Shown: positions 36,065-45,194 of the stretch, piece by piece
Layout of the letters: each line of letters starts with the position of its first letter
Position numbering within the stretch: position 1 is the stretch's first letter
Assembly: GCA_018333535.1 (NCBI GenBank)
Contig: JAGXTA010000095.1
Span: 1 to 45,219, forward strand
Direction: 5' to 3'
From: Deltaproteobacteria bacterium
GTDB taxonomy: Bacteria > Desulfobacterota > BSN033 > UBA1163
DNA length: 45,219 bases
Made by a program: the position numbers and the translations under genes
The notes under the pieces: generated by a model
What the model was told of the DNA's origin: nothing
Databases searched by the model: none
The model's input: only the letters and a program-made list of their open reading frames with translations

Positions 36065-36182
36065 CTGGTCTCCCTTCTAATGTGAGTATTTATACTCATA
36101 TATTTAAACCACAAAAATACCCACATGTCAAGAGAATTGTGGGCGCGTGATCAAAAATAATACAAAAGGACTAAACTGTTAC

Positions 36183-36343
36183 AGACAGAGATAGCATTAA
36201 AGAGGGTCAGGTCTTTAATTTTGATGTTCATGAATTATCAAAAAGCAAGACTTGCCCCTAGGATTGCCATTTTTGAATGGATAAAGTTAAACGATATTGA
36301 AATATAGCAACCCCCAATCCTTTTCTGGGCGGCGAGGATGCGG
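36183..36343. other. Spacer right of the IS element, REP-like text
   Basis: The text GAGGGTCAGGTCTTTAATTTTG near 36199 resembles ends of REP-associated elements. No EamA-coding sequence follows the element here, as it would after a simple insertion. No gene. Confidence 0.35.
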
Positions 36344-36508
36344 TCAACCTTGGTGAAACGACCGCCGCCGCAGAGGATTTGACGCAATCGCCAGACTGCG
36401 ATCGCGAAGTTTTTCCAGAATCTTGATCTTCTCAGAAAAAGGAAGTGTGGCGATTTGCTTTAGCATCTGCCGTTTGCTTTCCAAAACTTTGCGCATCCAC
36501 TCGCTCAT
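36344..36508 (-). CDS. Small helical protein, antitoxin-like
   Basis: A 54-residue protein beginning MSEWMRKVLESKRQMLKQIA and continuing TLPFSEKIKILEKLRDRSLAIA. It resembles small proteins found upstream of AbiEii-type nucleotidyltransferase genes (LPFAEKLRLLEKLRDRSL), but here no such gene follows downstream on the minus strand; the IS element lies there. The start overlaps the stop of the small reading frame at 36505-36690 (ATGA). This could be the surviving piece of a toxin-antitoxin operon. Confidence 0.55.
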   Translation of the reverse strand: MSEWMRKVLESKRQMLKQIATLPFSEKIKILEKLRDRSLAIASNPLRRRSFHQG

Positions 36509-36690
36509 TTGTCATTACCAAAAAATCTGCGCCCGAATTGCTCCCATTTAGCAAACAACCCGTTTTGAGAAAGGATCGAGTCGAGCCTGTTTGTATCAAG
36601 GATGCTTTGATTCTCGAGTGTAATATACACCTTTTTTGAATTTTTTGAAGTAAAAATTTGGGAAATACTCCTCGGGGGCAAGATATTCAA
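36505..36690 (-). CDS. Small open frame, possibly a truncated gene, overlapping the antitoxin-like gene
   Basis: A 61-residue reading frame ending in ..LFAKWEQFGRRFFGNDK, overlapping the next gene by ATGA as operon partners do. The start MNILPPRS has no clear ribosome binding site, and the N-terminus resembles no known family. It may be the 3' end of a larger gene whose beginning has been lost. Low confidence as an independent gene. Confidence 0.35.
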   Translation of the reverse strand: MNILPPRSISQIFTSKNSKKVYITLENQSILDTNRLDSILSQNGLFAKWEQFGRRFFGNDK

Positions 36691-36759
36691 TTTATAAACC
36701 CAAAATACTCATTTCAATTTGGCCATCATTTTACCCTTTTTTAGGTTGATGAAATCCGT

Positions 36760-36765
36760 TATAAT
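36760..36765 (+). promoter_or_regulatory. Likely -10 element for sucC
   Basis: TATAAT, 33 bases before the sucC ATG; the -35 region (TTTTTT at about 17 bases) is poor. The ribosome binding site GAGGGGGAGG follows. Confidence 0.5.
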
Positions 36766-36798
36766 ATGTCCTCCTATTTTTAAGAGGGGGAGGACGCA

Positions 36799-37968
36799 AT
36801 GAAAATTCATGAGTATCAGGCCAAGGAGATTCTCAGGGGATACGGTATTCCTGTTCCAAAGGGAAGGGCGGCTGAAACGCCTGAAGAGGCGAGAAAGGTT
36901 GCTGAGGAGATTGGAGGAAAGCCGATCGTTGTCAAAGCCCAGATCCATGCAGGAGGCCGGGGCAAAGGAGGAGGTATTCGAGTTGTAAACAGTCCTGCAG
37001 AAGCTGAGAAGGCTGCGAAGGAAATTCTCGGGATGACCCTCGTTACTCATCAGACCGGACCTGCGGGCAGGGTGGTTCGGAAGATATTGGTCGAAGAGGG
37101 GGTGGAGATTAAAGAAGAACTCTATCTCGGTGTTGTGATGGACCGCTCCAGGGAGTGCCCGGTTATCATGGTCAGCCGTGAAGGAGGGGTGGAGATTGAA
37201 AAGATTGCCGCAGAGTCCCCTGAAAAGATTGTAAAGGAATGGGTGGAGCCTTATGTGGGATTAAGGCCTTTTCAAGCAAATAAGATCGGCTATGAACTCG
37301 GATTTGATCCCGGCCAGGTTGGAAAATTGAGAAGCGTGGTGAGCGGCCTTTATAAAACCTTTTACGAGAAGGATTGTCTTCTTGCAGAGATCAACCCTCT
37401 GGTACTCACCGGAGGCGGGGATTTGATCGCCCTCGATGCCAAAATCAATTTCGATGATAATGGCCTTTTCAGGCACAAGGAGGTTGCTGCCCTCAGGGAT
37501 CTTAATGAGGAAGCCCCTCTGGAGATTGAAGCCTCAAAATATAATCTGAATTATATCAAGCTCGATGGAAATGTGGGATGCATGGTCAACGGTGCAGGGC
37601 TTGCCATGGCCACCATGGACATCATCAAGGTGTTCGGAGCTGAACCAGCCAACTTTCTCGATGTCGGCGGAGGCGCAACGGTCGAGATGGTCAAGAATGG
37701 GTTTAAGATTCTCATGTCAGATCCGGCGGTGAAGGTCGTCTTTATCAACATCTTCGGCGGGATCCTTCGATGCGATACGCTTGCCAGGGGAGTGACGGAG
37801 GCGGTTGAAGAGGTCAAGGTGAATGTACCTATTGTGGTGAGATTGGAAGGGACGAATGTGGAAGAGGGAAGGAAGATCTTAAGGGAGTCAGGTCTTAATT
37901 TCACCGTTGCCTCCGGCATGCAGGAGGGGGCCCAGAAGGTGGTGGAAGCGTTGAAAACAAAAGGTTAA
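36799..37968 (+). CDS. sucC: Succinyl-CoA synthetase, beta subunit (ADP/GDP-forming)
   Basis: A 389-residue ATP-grasp protein that converts succinyl-CoA and nucleoside diphosphate to succinate and triphosphate, reversibly. [15 protein letters not shown] (nucleotide-binding lysine and loop) is near residue 45, LYLGVVMDR is conserved, LEINPL-type AEINPLVL binds metal, [11 protein letters not shown] is conserved, and FLDVGGGA and [12 protein letters not shown] are hallmark segments. Length is normal. The alpha subunit gene follows after 92 bases. This supplies the substrate-level phosphorylation step adjoining the fumarate/succinate arm of the pathway. Confidence 0.97.
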   Translation: MKIHEYQAKEILRGYGIPVPKGRAAETPEEARKVAEEIGGKPIVVKAQIHAGGRGKGGGIRVVNSPAEAEKAAKEILGMTLVTHQTGPAGRVVRKILVEEGVEIKEELYLGVVMDRSRECPVIMVSREGGVEIEKIAAESPEKIVKEWVEPYVGLRPFQANKIGYELGFDPGQVGKLRSVVSGLYKTFYEKDCLLAEINPLVLTGGGDLIALDAKINFDDNGLFRHKEVAALRDLNEEAPLEIEASKYNLNYIKLDGNVGCMVNGAGLAMATMDIIKVFGAEPANFLDVGGGATVEMVKNGFKILMSDPAVKVVFINIFGGILRCDTLARGVTEAVEEVKVNVPIVVRLEGTNVEEGRKILRESGLNFTVASGMQEGAQKVVEALKTKG

Positions 37969-38047
37969 GGTTGAGGTCAAGGTTAAGATAACGAATAATT
38001 TCCTGGCTCATGCATATCTCAACCTAAACCTTAGTCTAAACCTAATT
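37966..38047. repeat. Inverted spacer of GGTTAAGGTT words
   Basis: GGTTAAGGTTGAGGTCAAGGTTAAG is mirrored by CTCAACCTAAACCTTAGTCTAAACC, and TGAGGTCAAGG by the same words reversed. Similar words occur at 20002-20025. The mirrored arms would form a stem between sucC and sucD. Confidence 0.6.
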
Positions 38048-38060
38048 CCGGAGGAATTCT

Positions 38061-38936
38061 ATGAGCATTTTAGTTGATGAGAATACGAAAGTGGTGGTTC
38101 AGGGGATTACAGGTAATGAGGGCCTTTTTCATACGAAACAGATGACGGAGTATGGAACAAAGGTTGTTGCCGGAGTGACTCCGGGTAAGGGAGGTCAGAA
38201 GGTTGAGGGAGTTCCTGTTTTTAATAGTGTCATGGAAGCGGTTAAGAGTACCGGCGCAAACGCTTCAGCTATCTTTGTCCCTCCCGCCTTTTCTGCTGAT
38301 GCGATCATGGAAGCCGCTGATTCAGGGGTATCTTTGGTTGTCTGTCTCACAGAGGGGATCCCGACGCTCGATATGGTGATGGTTCGAAAATATCTCAAAG
38401 AGAAGGGGACGAAGTTGGTTGGCCCAAATACTCCAGGAATCATTTCTCCAGGGAAGTGCAAAATCGGAGTAATGGCTGGATATATTCACAAACAAGGAAC
38501 AGTGGGAATTATGTCCAGGAGTGGAACACTCACTTACGAAGTGGTGGATCAATTGACGAAGAAGGGGATCGGGCAGTCGACCTGTGTGGGTATCGGCGGG
38601 GATCAGATCATCGGTCTGAACTATGTGGATTTATTGGACCTTTTCGAAAAAGACCCAGGCACTGAAGCCCTGATCATGATTGGCGAGATCGGGGGAACGG
38701 CCGAAGAAGAGGCAGCCCAATTTATTGAGAAGCATGTGAAAAAACCTGTAGTCGCTTTTATCGCGGGATTGACCGCTCCTCCTGGCAGAAGGATGGGGCA
38801 TGCGGGAGCCATCATTTCCGGAGGAAAAGGCACAGCCGGAGAGAAGATGAAAGCATTAGAGAAAGCAGGGGTCAAAGTCGTCAGGAATCCCGCATTGGTC
38901 GGAAGTGAACTTTCGGGTTTGCTGAAAAAGGCTTAA
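38061..38936 (+). CDS. sucD: Succinyl-CoA synthetase, alpha subunit
   Basis: A 291-residue protein. An N-terminal CoA-binding Rossmann domain ([28 protein letters not shown]) and the C-terminal phosphohistidine domain with [12 protein letters not shown], the histidine phosphorylated during catalysis. GNCPGIISP-like text ([16 protein letters not shown]) is intact. ATG at 38061 follows CGGAGGAATT. It partners with sucC. Confidence 0.97.
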   Translation: MSILVDENTKVVVQGITGNEGLFHTKQMTEYGTKVVAGVTPGKGGQKVEGVPVFNSVMEAVKSTGANASAIFVPPAFSADAIMEAADSGVSLVVCLTEGIPTLDMVMVRKYLKEKGTKLVGPNTPGIISPGKCKIGVMAGYIHKQGTVGIMSRSGTLTYEVVDQLTKKGIGQSTCVGIGGDQIIGLNYVDLLDLFEKDPGTEALIMIGEIGGTAEEEAAQFIEKHVKKPVVAFIAGLTAPPGRRMGHAGAIISGGKGTAGEKMKALEKAGVKVVRNPALVGSELSGLLKKA

Positions 38937-39042
38937 TCTATATAAAAAACAATAATTATTTTAATAAGTTCTTAAAAAATGTTTATCTTTTTTTTAATTT
39001 ATGTTATTTTAATGCTAAGAATTTAAAAGGAAGGTGATAGAT

Positions 39043-40138
39043 ATGATTGTTGAATTGAGAGACCGTTTAAAGGGACTGAGCAATCGCCTTGAAATTCTTC
39101 GGGGCTATCTTTGACATTGCAAAGAGACATGAAAAACTCGGTGAAATTGAAAAGATGATGCTGGAACCTCATTTTTGGGAAGGGGGTGAGGCCACACAGA
39201 AAATTTTGAAAGAAAGAACCTCCCTGCTTGATGGCCTATCGCCATGGGAACAGGAGAAAAAGGGGCTTGAGGAGATGGAAATCCTCCTCCAGTTGATTGA
39301 GGAGGAGAAAGATGATGGGGAAGCCCAGGAATTATTGGATAGGATAAAGAGGAGTGAAGAAGCGATTGGCCAGATGGAATTCAAAAGAATGCTGGGCGGG
39401 GAGAATGACGAAAGAAATGCGATTGTCAGCATCAATGCAGGCGCAGGCGGTACAGAGGCGCAGGACTGGGTTGAGATGCTCCTTCGAATGTATCTGCGGT
39501 GGGCGGAGAATAAGAGATACCGGACTGAGATCATCGATATCCTTTCCGGTGATGAGGCGGGATTGAAGAATGTGACCTTTACGGTCAACGGGCAATATGC
39601 CTACGGATATTTAAAGGCAGAGGTGGGAATCCATCGGCTCGTCCGGATTTCGCCCTTTGACGCGGGGGCAAGGCGACATACCTCATTTGCATCGGTTTTT
39701 GTCATTCCAGAGGTCCCGGATGATATTATGATTGAGATCGATGAGAAAGATTTGAGAGTTGACACCTACCGGTCGAGCGGGGCAGGGGGGCAACATGTCA
39801 ACAAGACCGATTCAGCGGTCAGGATCACCCATCTTCCAACCGGAATGGTTGTCCAATGCCAGAATGAGCGATCTCAGCATAAGAATAAGGCGACTGCCCT
39901 GAAGATATTGAAGGCCCGCCTATACGAAAAGCAGATGGAAGAGAAGTCTGAGAAATTGGGGGAACTTCACAGCAACAAGAAAGAGATAGCCTGGGGAAGC
40001 CAGATTCGTTCTTATATTATGCATCCTTACAAAATGGTGAAAGATCACCGGACCGATGCGGTCATCCACCAGGTGGATCGGGTGATGGATGGAGAGATCG
40101 ACGGGCTGATCCGGGCCTATCTGCTTAGCCCCTCTTGA
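39043..40138 (+). CDS. prfB: Peptide chain release factor 2 with programmed +1 frameshift
   Basis: The gene is read in two frames. From ATG at 39043 (ribosome binding site AAAGGAAGGTG) 23 codons run to an in-frame TGA at 39112-39114. Skipping the base at 39112 continues in the +1 frame to 40138, giving 364 residues (normal RF2 length). The second part carries the SPF tripeptide motif (ISPFDAGAR) that recognises UGA and UAA, and the GGQ motif (AGGQHVNK) that triggers hydrolysis. The shift site reads TAT CTT TGA C after GGGG. A start for the second part alone at 39089 would lose the N-terminal portion and is rejected. Confidence 0.97.
39101..39115 (+). promoter_or_regulatory. Programmed frameshift site of prfB
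   Basis: GGGG (39101-39104, anti-Shine-Dalgarno contact), a four-base spacer CTAT (39105-39108), then CTT TGA C (39109-39115). The ribosome moves from CTT to TTT one base later, bypassing the in-frame TGA. The mechanism is well established for prfB and senses low RF2. Confidence 0.95.
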
Positions 40139-40167
40139 TTTAACATAAGAGAAACAATTGACTTTCT

Positions 40168-40443
40168 ATGAATGAAGACATATCATTAAAGGGACCATTA
40201 GAAAAGACGATGCCGGAAGAGGAGAGAAATCTATTCGGAGCGCTGGAGGAAAAGATCGGTTATCTCCTGACGAAATATCAGGAGCTAATAAAGGAAAAAG
40301 ACCGGTTGGCGGCTGAGGTCGATGCGGAAAGGGATAAGAGGGTTCGTTTGGAGAAGAGGATGGAACTCCTCTCCCAGGACAGGGAAAGTGTCAAAACCCG
40401 GATTGACCAGCTCCTTCACCGTTTACGAAGCGTCGATCTATAA
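40168..40443 (+). CDS. Small coiled-coil protein, probably ZapB-like
   Basis: A 91-residue, almost entirely helical protein (LEEKIGYLLTKYQELIKEKDRLAAEVDAERDKRVRLEKRMELLSQDRESVKTRIDQLLHRL in part) with heptad-like leucines. Position directly before zapA and a similar size suggest ZapB, which joins ZapA at the division ring; the sequence itself is too simple to prove it. ATG at 40168. Gap of 61 bases to zapA. Confidence 0.6.
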   Translation: MNEDISLKGPLEKTMPEEERNLFGALEEKIGYLLTKYQELIKEKDRLAAEVDAERDKRVRLEKRMELLSQDRESVKTRIDQLLHRLRSVDL

Positions 40444-40504
40444 GTTCTCTGTATAGTTATTGAGATTTAAGACCTGTGATCGAGTCGGGCGAGAAGGTTG
40501 GGTG

Positions 40505-40825
40505 ATGGGAAAAGAGAGGTCGGTTGAAATTAAAGTTTTCGGGCAAACCTACACGGTAAAGACGGATGCCGAAGAGGGCCATATTCAGGAAGTGGCCAGG
40601 TATGTGAATGATAAGATGAACGAAGTTCTGAAGAAAACGAGAAGCGTCTCTACCTTGAATGTGGCGATATTGACGGCCCTCAATATTGCCGATGATCTTT
40701 TGAAGGAAAAAGATTACCGAGCGGCGATTCTTCGAGAAATTGAAGTAAGATCAAAAGACCTGGCCGATAAAATTGATATCCAGATAGGAGGAAAGGAATC
40801 AGGGAAGATTAGCATTACAGGCTAA
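40505..40825 (+). CDS. zapA: Cell division protein ZapA
   Basis: A 106-residue ZapA: VEIKVFGQTYTVKTDAEEGHIQEVARYVNDKM (N-terminal strand-helix), a central NVAILTALNIADDLLKEK region and a charged C-terminus. It binds and crosslinks FtsZ filaments at the division site. ATG at 40505 follows GAGAAGG; an earlier TTG at 40460 is less likely. The stop is directly followed by a structured RNA region, the order seen for 6S RNA in many bacteria. Confidence 0.88.
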   Translation: MGKERSVEIKVFGQTYTVKTDAEEGHIQEVARYVNDKMNEVLKKTRSVSTLNVAILTALNIADDLLKEKDYRAAILREIEVRSKDLADKIDIQIGGKESGKISITG

Positions 40826-40941
40826 AGTTCCCCTGGGGTGGTTATGATGGCCGGACAAGCCGAAATAAAACAGCCCGAAAAGGGAACCCTCCCCAATGGG
40901 TTGTTTCGGGCGGCCGACCGGATGACACCTCACGGGGAATT
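40826..40941 (+). ncRNA. Candidate structured RNA, possibly 6S RNA, downstream of zapA
   Basis: AGTTCCCC (40826-40833) pairs with GGGGAATT (40934-40941), and TGGGGTG with CACCTCA continues the stem. A bubble follows, then GGCCG with CGGCC, then an inner hairpin in which GCCCGAAA (40873-40880) pairs with TTTCGGGC (40904-40911) and AACCC with GGGTT. This long rod with a central bubble suits 6S RNA, which often follows zapA. It is shorter than usual (116 against about 180 bases) and I cannot check consensus bases, so the identity is uncertain. Confidence 0.45.
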
Positions 40942-41346
40942 GCAAGGAACACCGTCGTGAGAAGATTGAAGGTGTGATGGGATAGAGAAGAGGATTGAGT
41001 TTTGAATCCTGAGGCGAGAAGAGAATGGCTTTGATACGGATTTTGATTTTGAATATGATTGAAATTCTTGGCAGGTCCTTCCAACCGAAGGTCCATCTGG
41101 AAAAGCGTCTCCGGGATGTGAGGAGATTAACAAACCAGAGAAAGCGTCATATTTTCCCCTTGGGAAGGCCGGCAGAATTTCATGATATAAAAAAGGCGAG
41201 ATGGAAATTCCCCCCGGGATTTTCCATGTTACTTTCTCCCTCTCGGATAACATCAAACCCTGGTTATTCTCTCTCCAATCTTCATTGCCTTTCTCCTCTC
41301 ATTTGACGAACCTTTTTTCAGCAAAGAAAAGGAGGTGAGTTAAACG
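40942..41346 (+). other. Spacer between the RNA and rny; no convincing gene
   Basis: About 400 bases. A palindrome ATGGAAAttCCC...GGGAttTTCCAT lies near 41200-41227. A 93-codon frame (41025-41306) is open but has no family resemblance and ends in a low-complexity stretch; I do not call it. A strong ribosome binding site AAAGGAGGTGAG (41329-41340) belongs to rny. Confidence 0.5.
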
Positions 41347-42915
41347 TTGAACCTATCCGTGGGATTTTATATCATTGTGGTTTTAGGTATGGCTTTTCTC
41401 GGAGGAATCATCGGATTTCTTCTGAATAAAAGGTACTCTGAGGCTAAAATAGGCGCAGCCAAAGAGGCTGCTAAACGGTTGATCGAAGAGGCGAAGAAAG
41501 CGGCTGAGATCTTAAAAAAAGAAGCTCTGCTCCAGGCCAAAGACAAGTTCTATCAGGAGAAGGCAGAGTTCGAAAAAGAGACCGTAGAGAAAAAACAGGA
41601 ACTCCAGAATCTGGAGAGAAGGATCATCCAGCGAGAGTCCCATCTGGACAAGAGGATCGAACTTCTTGATTCAAAAGAAAACGAGATCACACGCAAAGAA
41701 AAGACGATGATTCTGCAGGAGAAAACAATTCAAGAACAGGAGAAGAAGGTGGCTGAACTGATTCAGAAACAGCGAATCCAGTTGGAAAACATAGCCAAGA
41801 TGTCTTCTGAAGAAGCTAAGCGCCTCCTGATGGAATCGATGGAGGAAGAGGCGAAACATGAGGCAGCGAAAGGGATCAAGAGGATTGAGGATGAAGCAAG
41901 AGAGACGGCTGACAAGAAAGCAAAAGAAATTATCAGCTTAGCCGTTCAACGTTATGCTGGAGAATATGTGGCTGAACAGACGGTTTCTGTAGTCAGTTTG
42001 CCAAACGAAGAGATGAAGGGGCGAATCATCGGCCGGGAGGGTCGGAATATCAGAGCCCTTGAAGCGGCTACAGGAATTGATCTGATCATCGATGATACCC
42101 CTGAGGCTGTCATTCTTTCGGGATTCAATCCTGTCCGCAGGGAGGTCGCCCGGGTTTCCCTTGAACGATTAGTGAGCGATGGCCGAATCCATCCTGCAAG
42201 GATTGAAGAGATCGTCCAGAAAGTGGAGCAGGAGGTGGAGACCACGATGCGCGAAGCCGGCGAACAGGCCACCTTCGATGTAGGAGTACATGGCATCCAC
42301 CCTGAATTGATCAAACTGATCGGGCGCCTTAAATATCGTACGAGTTATGCTCAGAATGTCTACCAGCACTCTCTGGAAGTGGCGTTCCTTACCGGAATCA
42401 TGGCCGCAGAGTTGGGCATCAATGTGAAACAGGCCAAGAGAGCAGGGCTTCTCCATGATATAGGGAAAGCAGTAGATCATGAGGTGGAAGGACCCCATGG
42501 CCGGATCGGAGCGGATTTAGCGAGAAAATATGGAGAATCGCCTGCGATCGTACACGCCATTGCCTCCCATCATGAAGAGGAAAAACCGGAGTCGATTCTG
42601 GATGTTCTGGTAGAAGCCGCGGATGCCCTTTCGGGCGCGAGGCCAGGGGCAAGGCGCGAGATGCTGGAGACCTATGTCAAACGGCTGGAGGATCTGGAAA
42701 AGATTGTCCAGTCGTTTCAGGGGGTGGAAAAATCGTATGCCATTCAAGCGGGAAGAGAGATCCGGGTGATGGTCCAGCCCGACCGGATCTCAGACGAGGC
42801 CTCTGCGATTCTTTCAAGAGACATCGCCCGCAAGATCGAAAAAGATCTCACCTATCCCGGTCAGATCAAGGTGACAGTGATACGTGAGATGAGGGCGGTG
42901 GAGATCGCCAAGTAA
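41347..42915 (+). CDS. rny: Ribonuclease Y
   Basis: A 522-residue membrane-anchored endoribonuclease. An N-terminal transmembrane helix ([19 protein letters not shown]), a long charged coiled coil (about residues 30-205), a KH RNA-binding domain ([26 protein letters not shown]) and an HD domain with [12 protein letters not shown] (metal-binding His-Asp) and SHHEEE are in the normal order and length. The start is TTG at 41347, seven bases after a very strong AAAGGAGGTGAG. It initiates mRNA decay. Confidence 0.97.
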   Translation: MNLSVGFYIIVVLGMAFLGGIIGFLLNKRYSEAKIGAAKEAAKRLIEEAKKAAEILKKEALLQAKDKFYQEKAEFEKETVEKKQELQNLERRIIQRESHLDKRIELLDSKENEITRKEKTMILQEKTIQEQEKKVAELIQKQRIQLENIAKMSSEEAKRLLMESMEEEAKHEAAKGIKRIEDEARETADKKAKEIISLAVQRYAGEYVAEQTVSVVSLPNEEMKGRIIGREGRNIRALEAATGIDLIIDDTPEAVILSGFNPVRREVARVSLERLVSDGRIHPARIEEIVQKVEQEVETTMREAGEQATFDVGVHGIHPELIKLIGRLKYRTSYAQNVYQHSLEVAFLTGIMAAELGINVKQAKRAGLLHDIGKAVDHEVEGPHGRIGADLARKYGESPAIVHAIASHHEEEKPESILDVLVEAADALSGARPGARREMLETYVKRLEDLEKIVQSFQGVEKSYAIQAGREIRVMVQPDRISDEASAILSRDIARKIEKDLTYPGQIKVTVIREMRAVEIAK

Positions 42916-42919
42916 TTAA

Positions 42920-42990
42920 AGTGATCAGTCACCAGTAATCAGTGACAATGACGTCAAATACTGACGACTGATTACTGATAACTGATCACT
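42920..42990. repeat. Inverted spacer of AGTGATCAGT words
   Basis: AGTGATCAGT (42920-42929) pairs with ACTGATCACT (42981-42990), and AGTAATCAGT with ACTGATTACT inside. A stem of about 20 bp could form between rny and the next gene. Confidence 0.7.
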
Positions 42991-43009
42991 GTTTTCAAAG
43001 GATTTAGGC

Positions 43010-43810
43010 ATGCGTATTCTTTTTATCGGAGACATTGTCGGGAAACCTGGCAGGCAGGCGATCGATCGACTTTTAAGAAAAGTCGTCAGTGACTATGGAA
43101 TTGAGTTTGCGATCGCCAACGGGGAGAACGCCGCAGGGGGAATGGGAATAACCCCTGCCATCGCCCTTGAGATTCTGGAGCAAGGAGCGGACCTTCTGAC
43201 TTCAGGAAACCATATCTGGGCCAAGAAAGAGATTTTCCCTTTCCTGGATAAGGAGAGCAGGATCTTAAGGCCTGCAAATTATCCGCCTCATGTCCCGGGT
43301 CGAGGTGCGGGTGTTTTTCAATCGAAGAACGGGGAAAAGATCGGGGTGATCAATCTTGAGGGAAGGGTCTTTATGAAACATCTTGATTGTCCCTTCCGCG
43401 TTGGAGAAAAAGAGATTGAACCATTAAGAAAAGAGACTCCCATCATCGTGGTCGATTTCCATGCGGAGGCCACTTCTGAGAAGGTGGCGATGGGATGGTT
43501 TTTAGATGGTAAAGTGACGGCTGTACTGGGAACCCACACTCATGTTCAGACCAGTGATGAAAAGATTCTGGATGGAGGGACAGCTTATATAACAGATGTG
43601 GGGATGACCGGGCCGCTGGATTCGGTCATCGGGATACGAAAACAGGTGGCTGTAAATCGGCTCTTAACACAGATTCCGTGGAAATTTGATGTGGCAACGG
43701 ATGAGGTTGAAATGCAAGGGGTGATCGTTGAAGTTGACCCACTGACAGGGAAGGCAAAAGGGATTCAGAGGATCAGAATTTCCTTGGACCAACGGAGCGG
43801 ATTGCCATGA
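43010..43810 (+). CDS. YmdB-type metallophosphoesterase (2',3'-cAMP phosphodiesterase family)
   Basis: A 266-residue protein of the TIGR00282/YmdB family. Metal-binding motifs are visible: GDIVGKPGR at the start, NGENAAGG near 40, GNHIW (GNH) near 67, VDFHAEATSEK (H) near 150 and GTHTHVQTSD (two His) near 178. In Bacillus YmdB is a phosphodiesterase encoded next to rny; here the gene likewise follows rny. The stop overlaps the tyrS start (ATGA). Confidence 0.9.
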   Translation: MRILFIGDIVGKPGRQAIDRLLRKVVSDYGIEFAIANGENAAGGMGITPAIALEILEQGADLLTSGNHIWAKKEIFPFLDKESRILRPANYPPHVPGRGAGVFQSKNGEKIGVINLEGRVFMKHLDCPFRVGEKEIEPLRKETPIIVVDFHAEATSEKVAMGWFLDGKVTAVLGTHTHVQTSDEKILDGGTAYITDVGMTGPLDSVIGIRKQVAVNRLLTQIPWKFDVATDEVEMQGVIVEVDPLTGKAKGIQRIRISLDQRSGLP

Positions 43811-45069
43811 GCAGAGTCAAACATAACGGAAAGATAACGGTTTTCGACATTTTTAAAGAGAGGGGCTTCATAGAGCAGGTGACCGATGAGATAAATGTTC
43901 CAAAAATATTGGGAGGCAGGATTACCTGTTACATCGGCTTTGATCCGACGGCTTCCAGTTTTCATGTGGGAAACCTGGTGCCCATTATGTCATTGGCTCA
44001 TATGCAAAGACACGGTCATCGACCGATTGCATTGGTAGGGGGAGGGACAGGTCTTGTTGGAGATCCCAGCGGAAAAGATGAGATGCGGCAGATTTTAACC
44101 TATGAAGAGATTAATAAGAATGCCGAAGCTCAGAAGAGGCAATTTTCACGGTTTTTAGATTTTTCAGAGGATAAGGCTCTTCTATTAAACAACGCTGACT
44201 GGTTAACCCGGCTGAACTATATCGATTTTCTTCGAGATATTGGCGTTCACTTCAGCGTCAATCGGATGTTGGCAACAGAGTCGATAAAGACCCGGTTGGA
44301 GACAGGGCTCTCCTTTATCGAATTCAATTACCAGCTCCTCCAGGCCTATGATTTCTGGCATCTTTTTAAGAATTACGACTGTTTGATGCAGATGGGGGGA
44401 AGCGATCAGTGGGGGAATATCGTAGCCGGAACCGATCTGATTCGTCGTCTCGAAAGCAAACAGGCTTATGGAGTGACTTTTTCGCTCATCATGACCGCAG
44501 ACGGAAGAAAAATGGGCAAGACTGAGAAAGGAGCTGTCTGGTTAGACCCTGAACGCACATCTCCTTATGAATATTATCAATTCTGGATCAATACGGATGA
44601 TCGGGATGTGAGGAGATTTTTGGCTCTCTTCACTTTTCTCCCGATGGAAGAAGTTGAGGAATTTGGGAGGCTAAAAGGGGCTGAAATTAGAAAAGCCAAA
44701 GAAATTCTTGCATTTGAAGCGACAAAAATTGTTCATGGGGGAGAACAAGCAAGCAAAGCAAGGGCAGCATCCAGGGCCCTTTTTTCCAAAGAGAAAACAG
44801 ATGAAGGCTCAATTCCAACTACCCATCTGGGGGAAAAGGAATTTGTTCAGGGAATTCCAATATTTAAGTTGTTTGAGACAACCAACCTCTCAACCTCTGG
44901 TTCAGAAGCAAGGCGATTGATTGAACAAGGGGGGGGGTATTTAAATGAGAGGAGGATTGAAAAATTTGACCTTATGGTAACCCTTGAAGATTTCAATGAA
45001 AAGGGCGAGGTCCTGTTAAGAGCAGGAAAAAAGAAGTTTCATCGAATAATAATACTTGACAATAATTAA
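43807..45069 (+). CDS. tyrS: Tyrosyl-tRNA synthetase
   Basis: A 420-residue class I synthetase. The HIGH-type motif is HVGN (in SSFHVGNLVPI), the KMSKS-type motif is KMGKT (in DGRKMGKTEKG), GGSDQWGN binds tyrosine and tRNA, and a C-terminal S4 RNA-binding domain (SEARRLIEQGGGYLNERRI) completes it. Full length. Start overlaps the preceding stop by four bases. The AT-rich sequence after the stop contains no clear terminator. Confidence 0.97.
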   Translation: MSRVKHNGKITVFDIFKERGFIEQVTDEINVPKILGGRITCYIGFDPTASSFHVGNLVPIMSLAHMQRHGHRPIALVGGGTGLVGDPSGKDEMRQILTYEEINKNAEAQKRQFSRFLDFSEDKALLLNNADWLTRLNYIDFLRDIGVHFSVNRMLATESIKTRLETGLSFIEFNYQLLQAYDFWHLFKNYDCLMQMGGSDQWGNIVAGTDLIRRLESKQAYGVTFSLIMTADGRKMGKTEKGAVWLDPERTSPYEYYQFWINTDDRDVRRFLALFTFLPMEEVEEFGRLKGAEIRKAKEILAFEATKIVHGGEQASKARAASRALFSKEKTDEGSIPTTHLGEKEFVQGIPIFKLFETTNLSTSGSEARRLIEQGGGYLNERRIEKFDLMVTLEDFNEKGEVLLRAGKKKFHRIIILDNN

Positions 45070-45134
45070 AAATTAATTATAATTATAAGGTTTTGGTTAA
45101 AGTTGAAATAGAATAGTTTGAGAAATTTTTCTCC

Positions 45135-45163
45135 TTGACAAAAAGGTGGATTTGGTTTATACA
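45135..45163 (+). promoter_or_regulatory. Strong sigma70-type promoter at the right edge
   Basis: TTGACA at 45135-45140 and TATACA at 45158-45163 with a 17-base spacer. The best promoter in the window. It is followed by a boxA-like site (45182), so an rRNA operon may start just outside. Confidence 0.75.
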
Positions 45164-45181
45164 TTAAAATGGTTTAGAGTC

Positions 45182-45194
45182 GTTCTTTGAAAAG
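45182..45194 (+). promoter_or_regulatory. boxA-like antitermination leader
   Basis: GTTCTTTGAAAAG resembles boxA (TGCTCTTTAACA-type) in rRNA leaders; it lies just after the strong promoter and ends near the window border. The rRNA itself would be beyond 45219. Confidence 0.5.

Larger units (their letters stand above)
34691..36182. mobile_element. IS66-type element, internally deleted, with intact terminal repeats
   Basis: The left end GTAACAGTTTAGTCCTT (34691-34707) is the exact reverse complement of AAGGACTAAACTGTTAC (36166-36182) at the right end. The 1492 bp between contain an accessory gene and a transposase gene that lacks its catalytic centre. Flanking eight-base sequences (CAGCCAGA left, AGACAGAG right) are not identical, so no clean target duplication remains. 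It is probably a non-autonomous derivative. Confidence 0.85.

Noticed and set aside
41025-41306. 93-codon open frame between the candidate RNA and rny
   Set aside because: No family resemblance, no ribosome binding site, and low-complexity text at its end.
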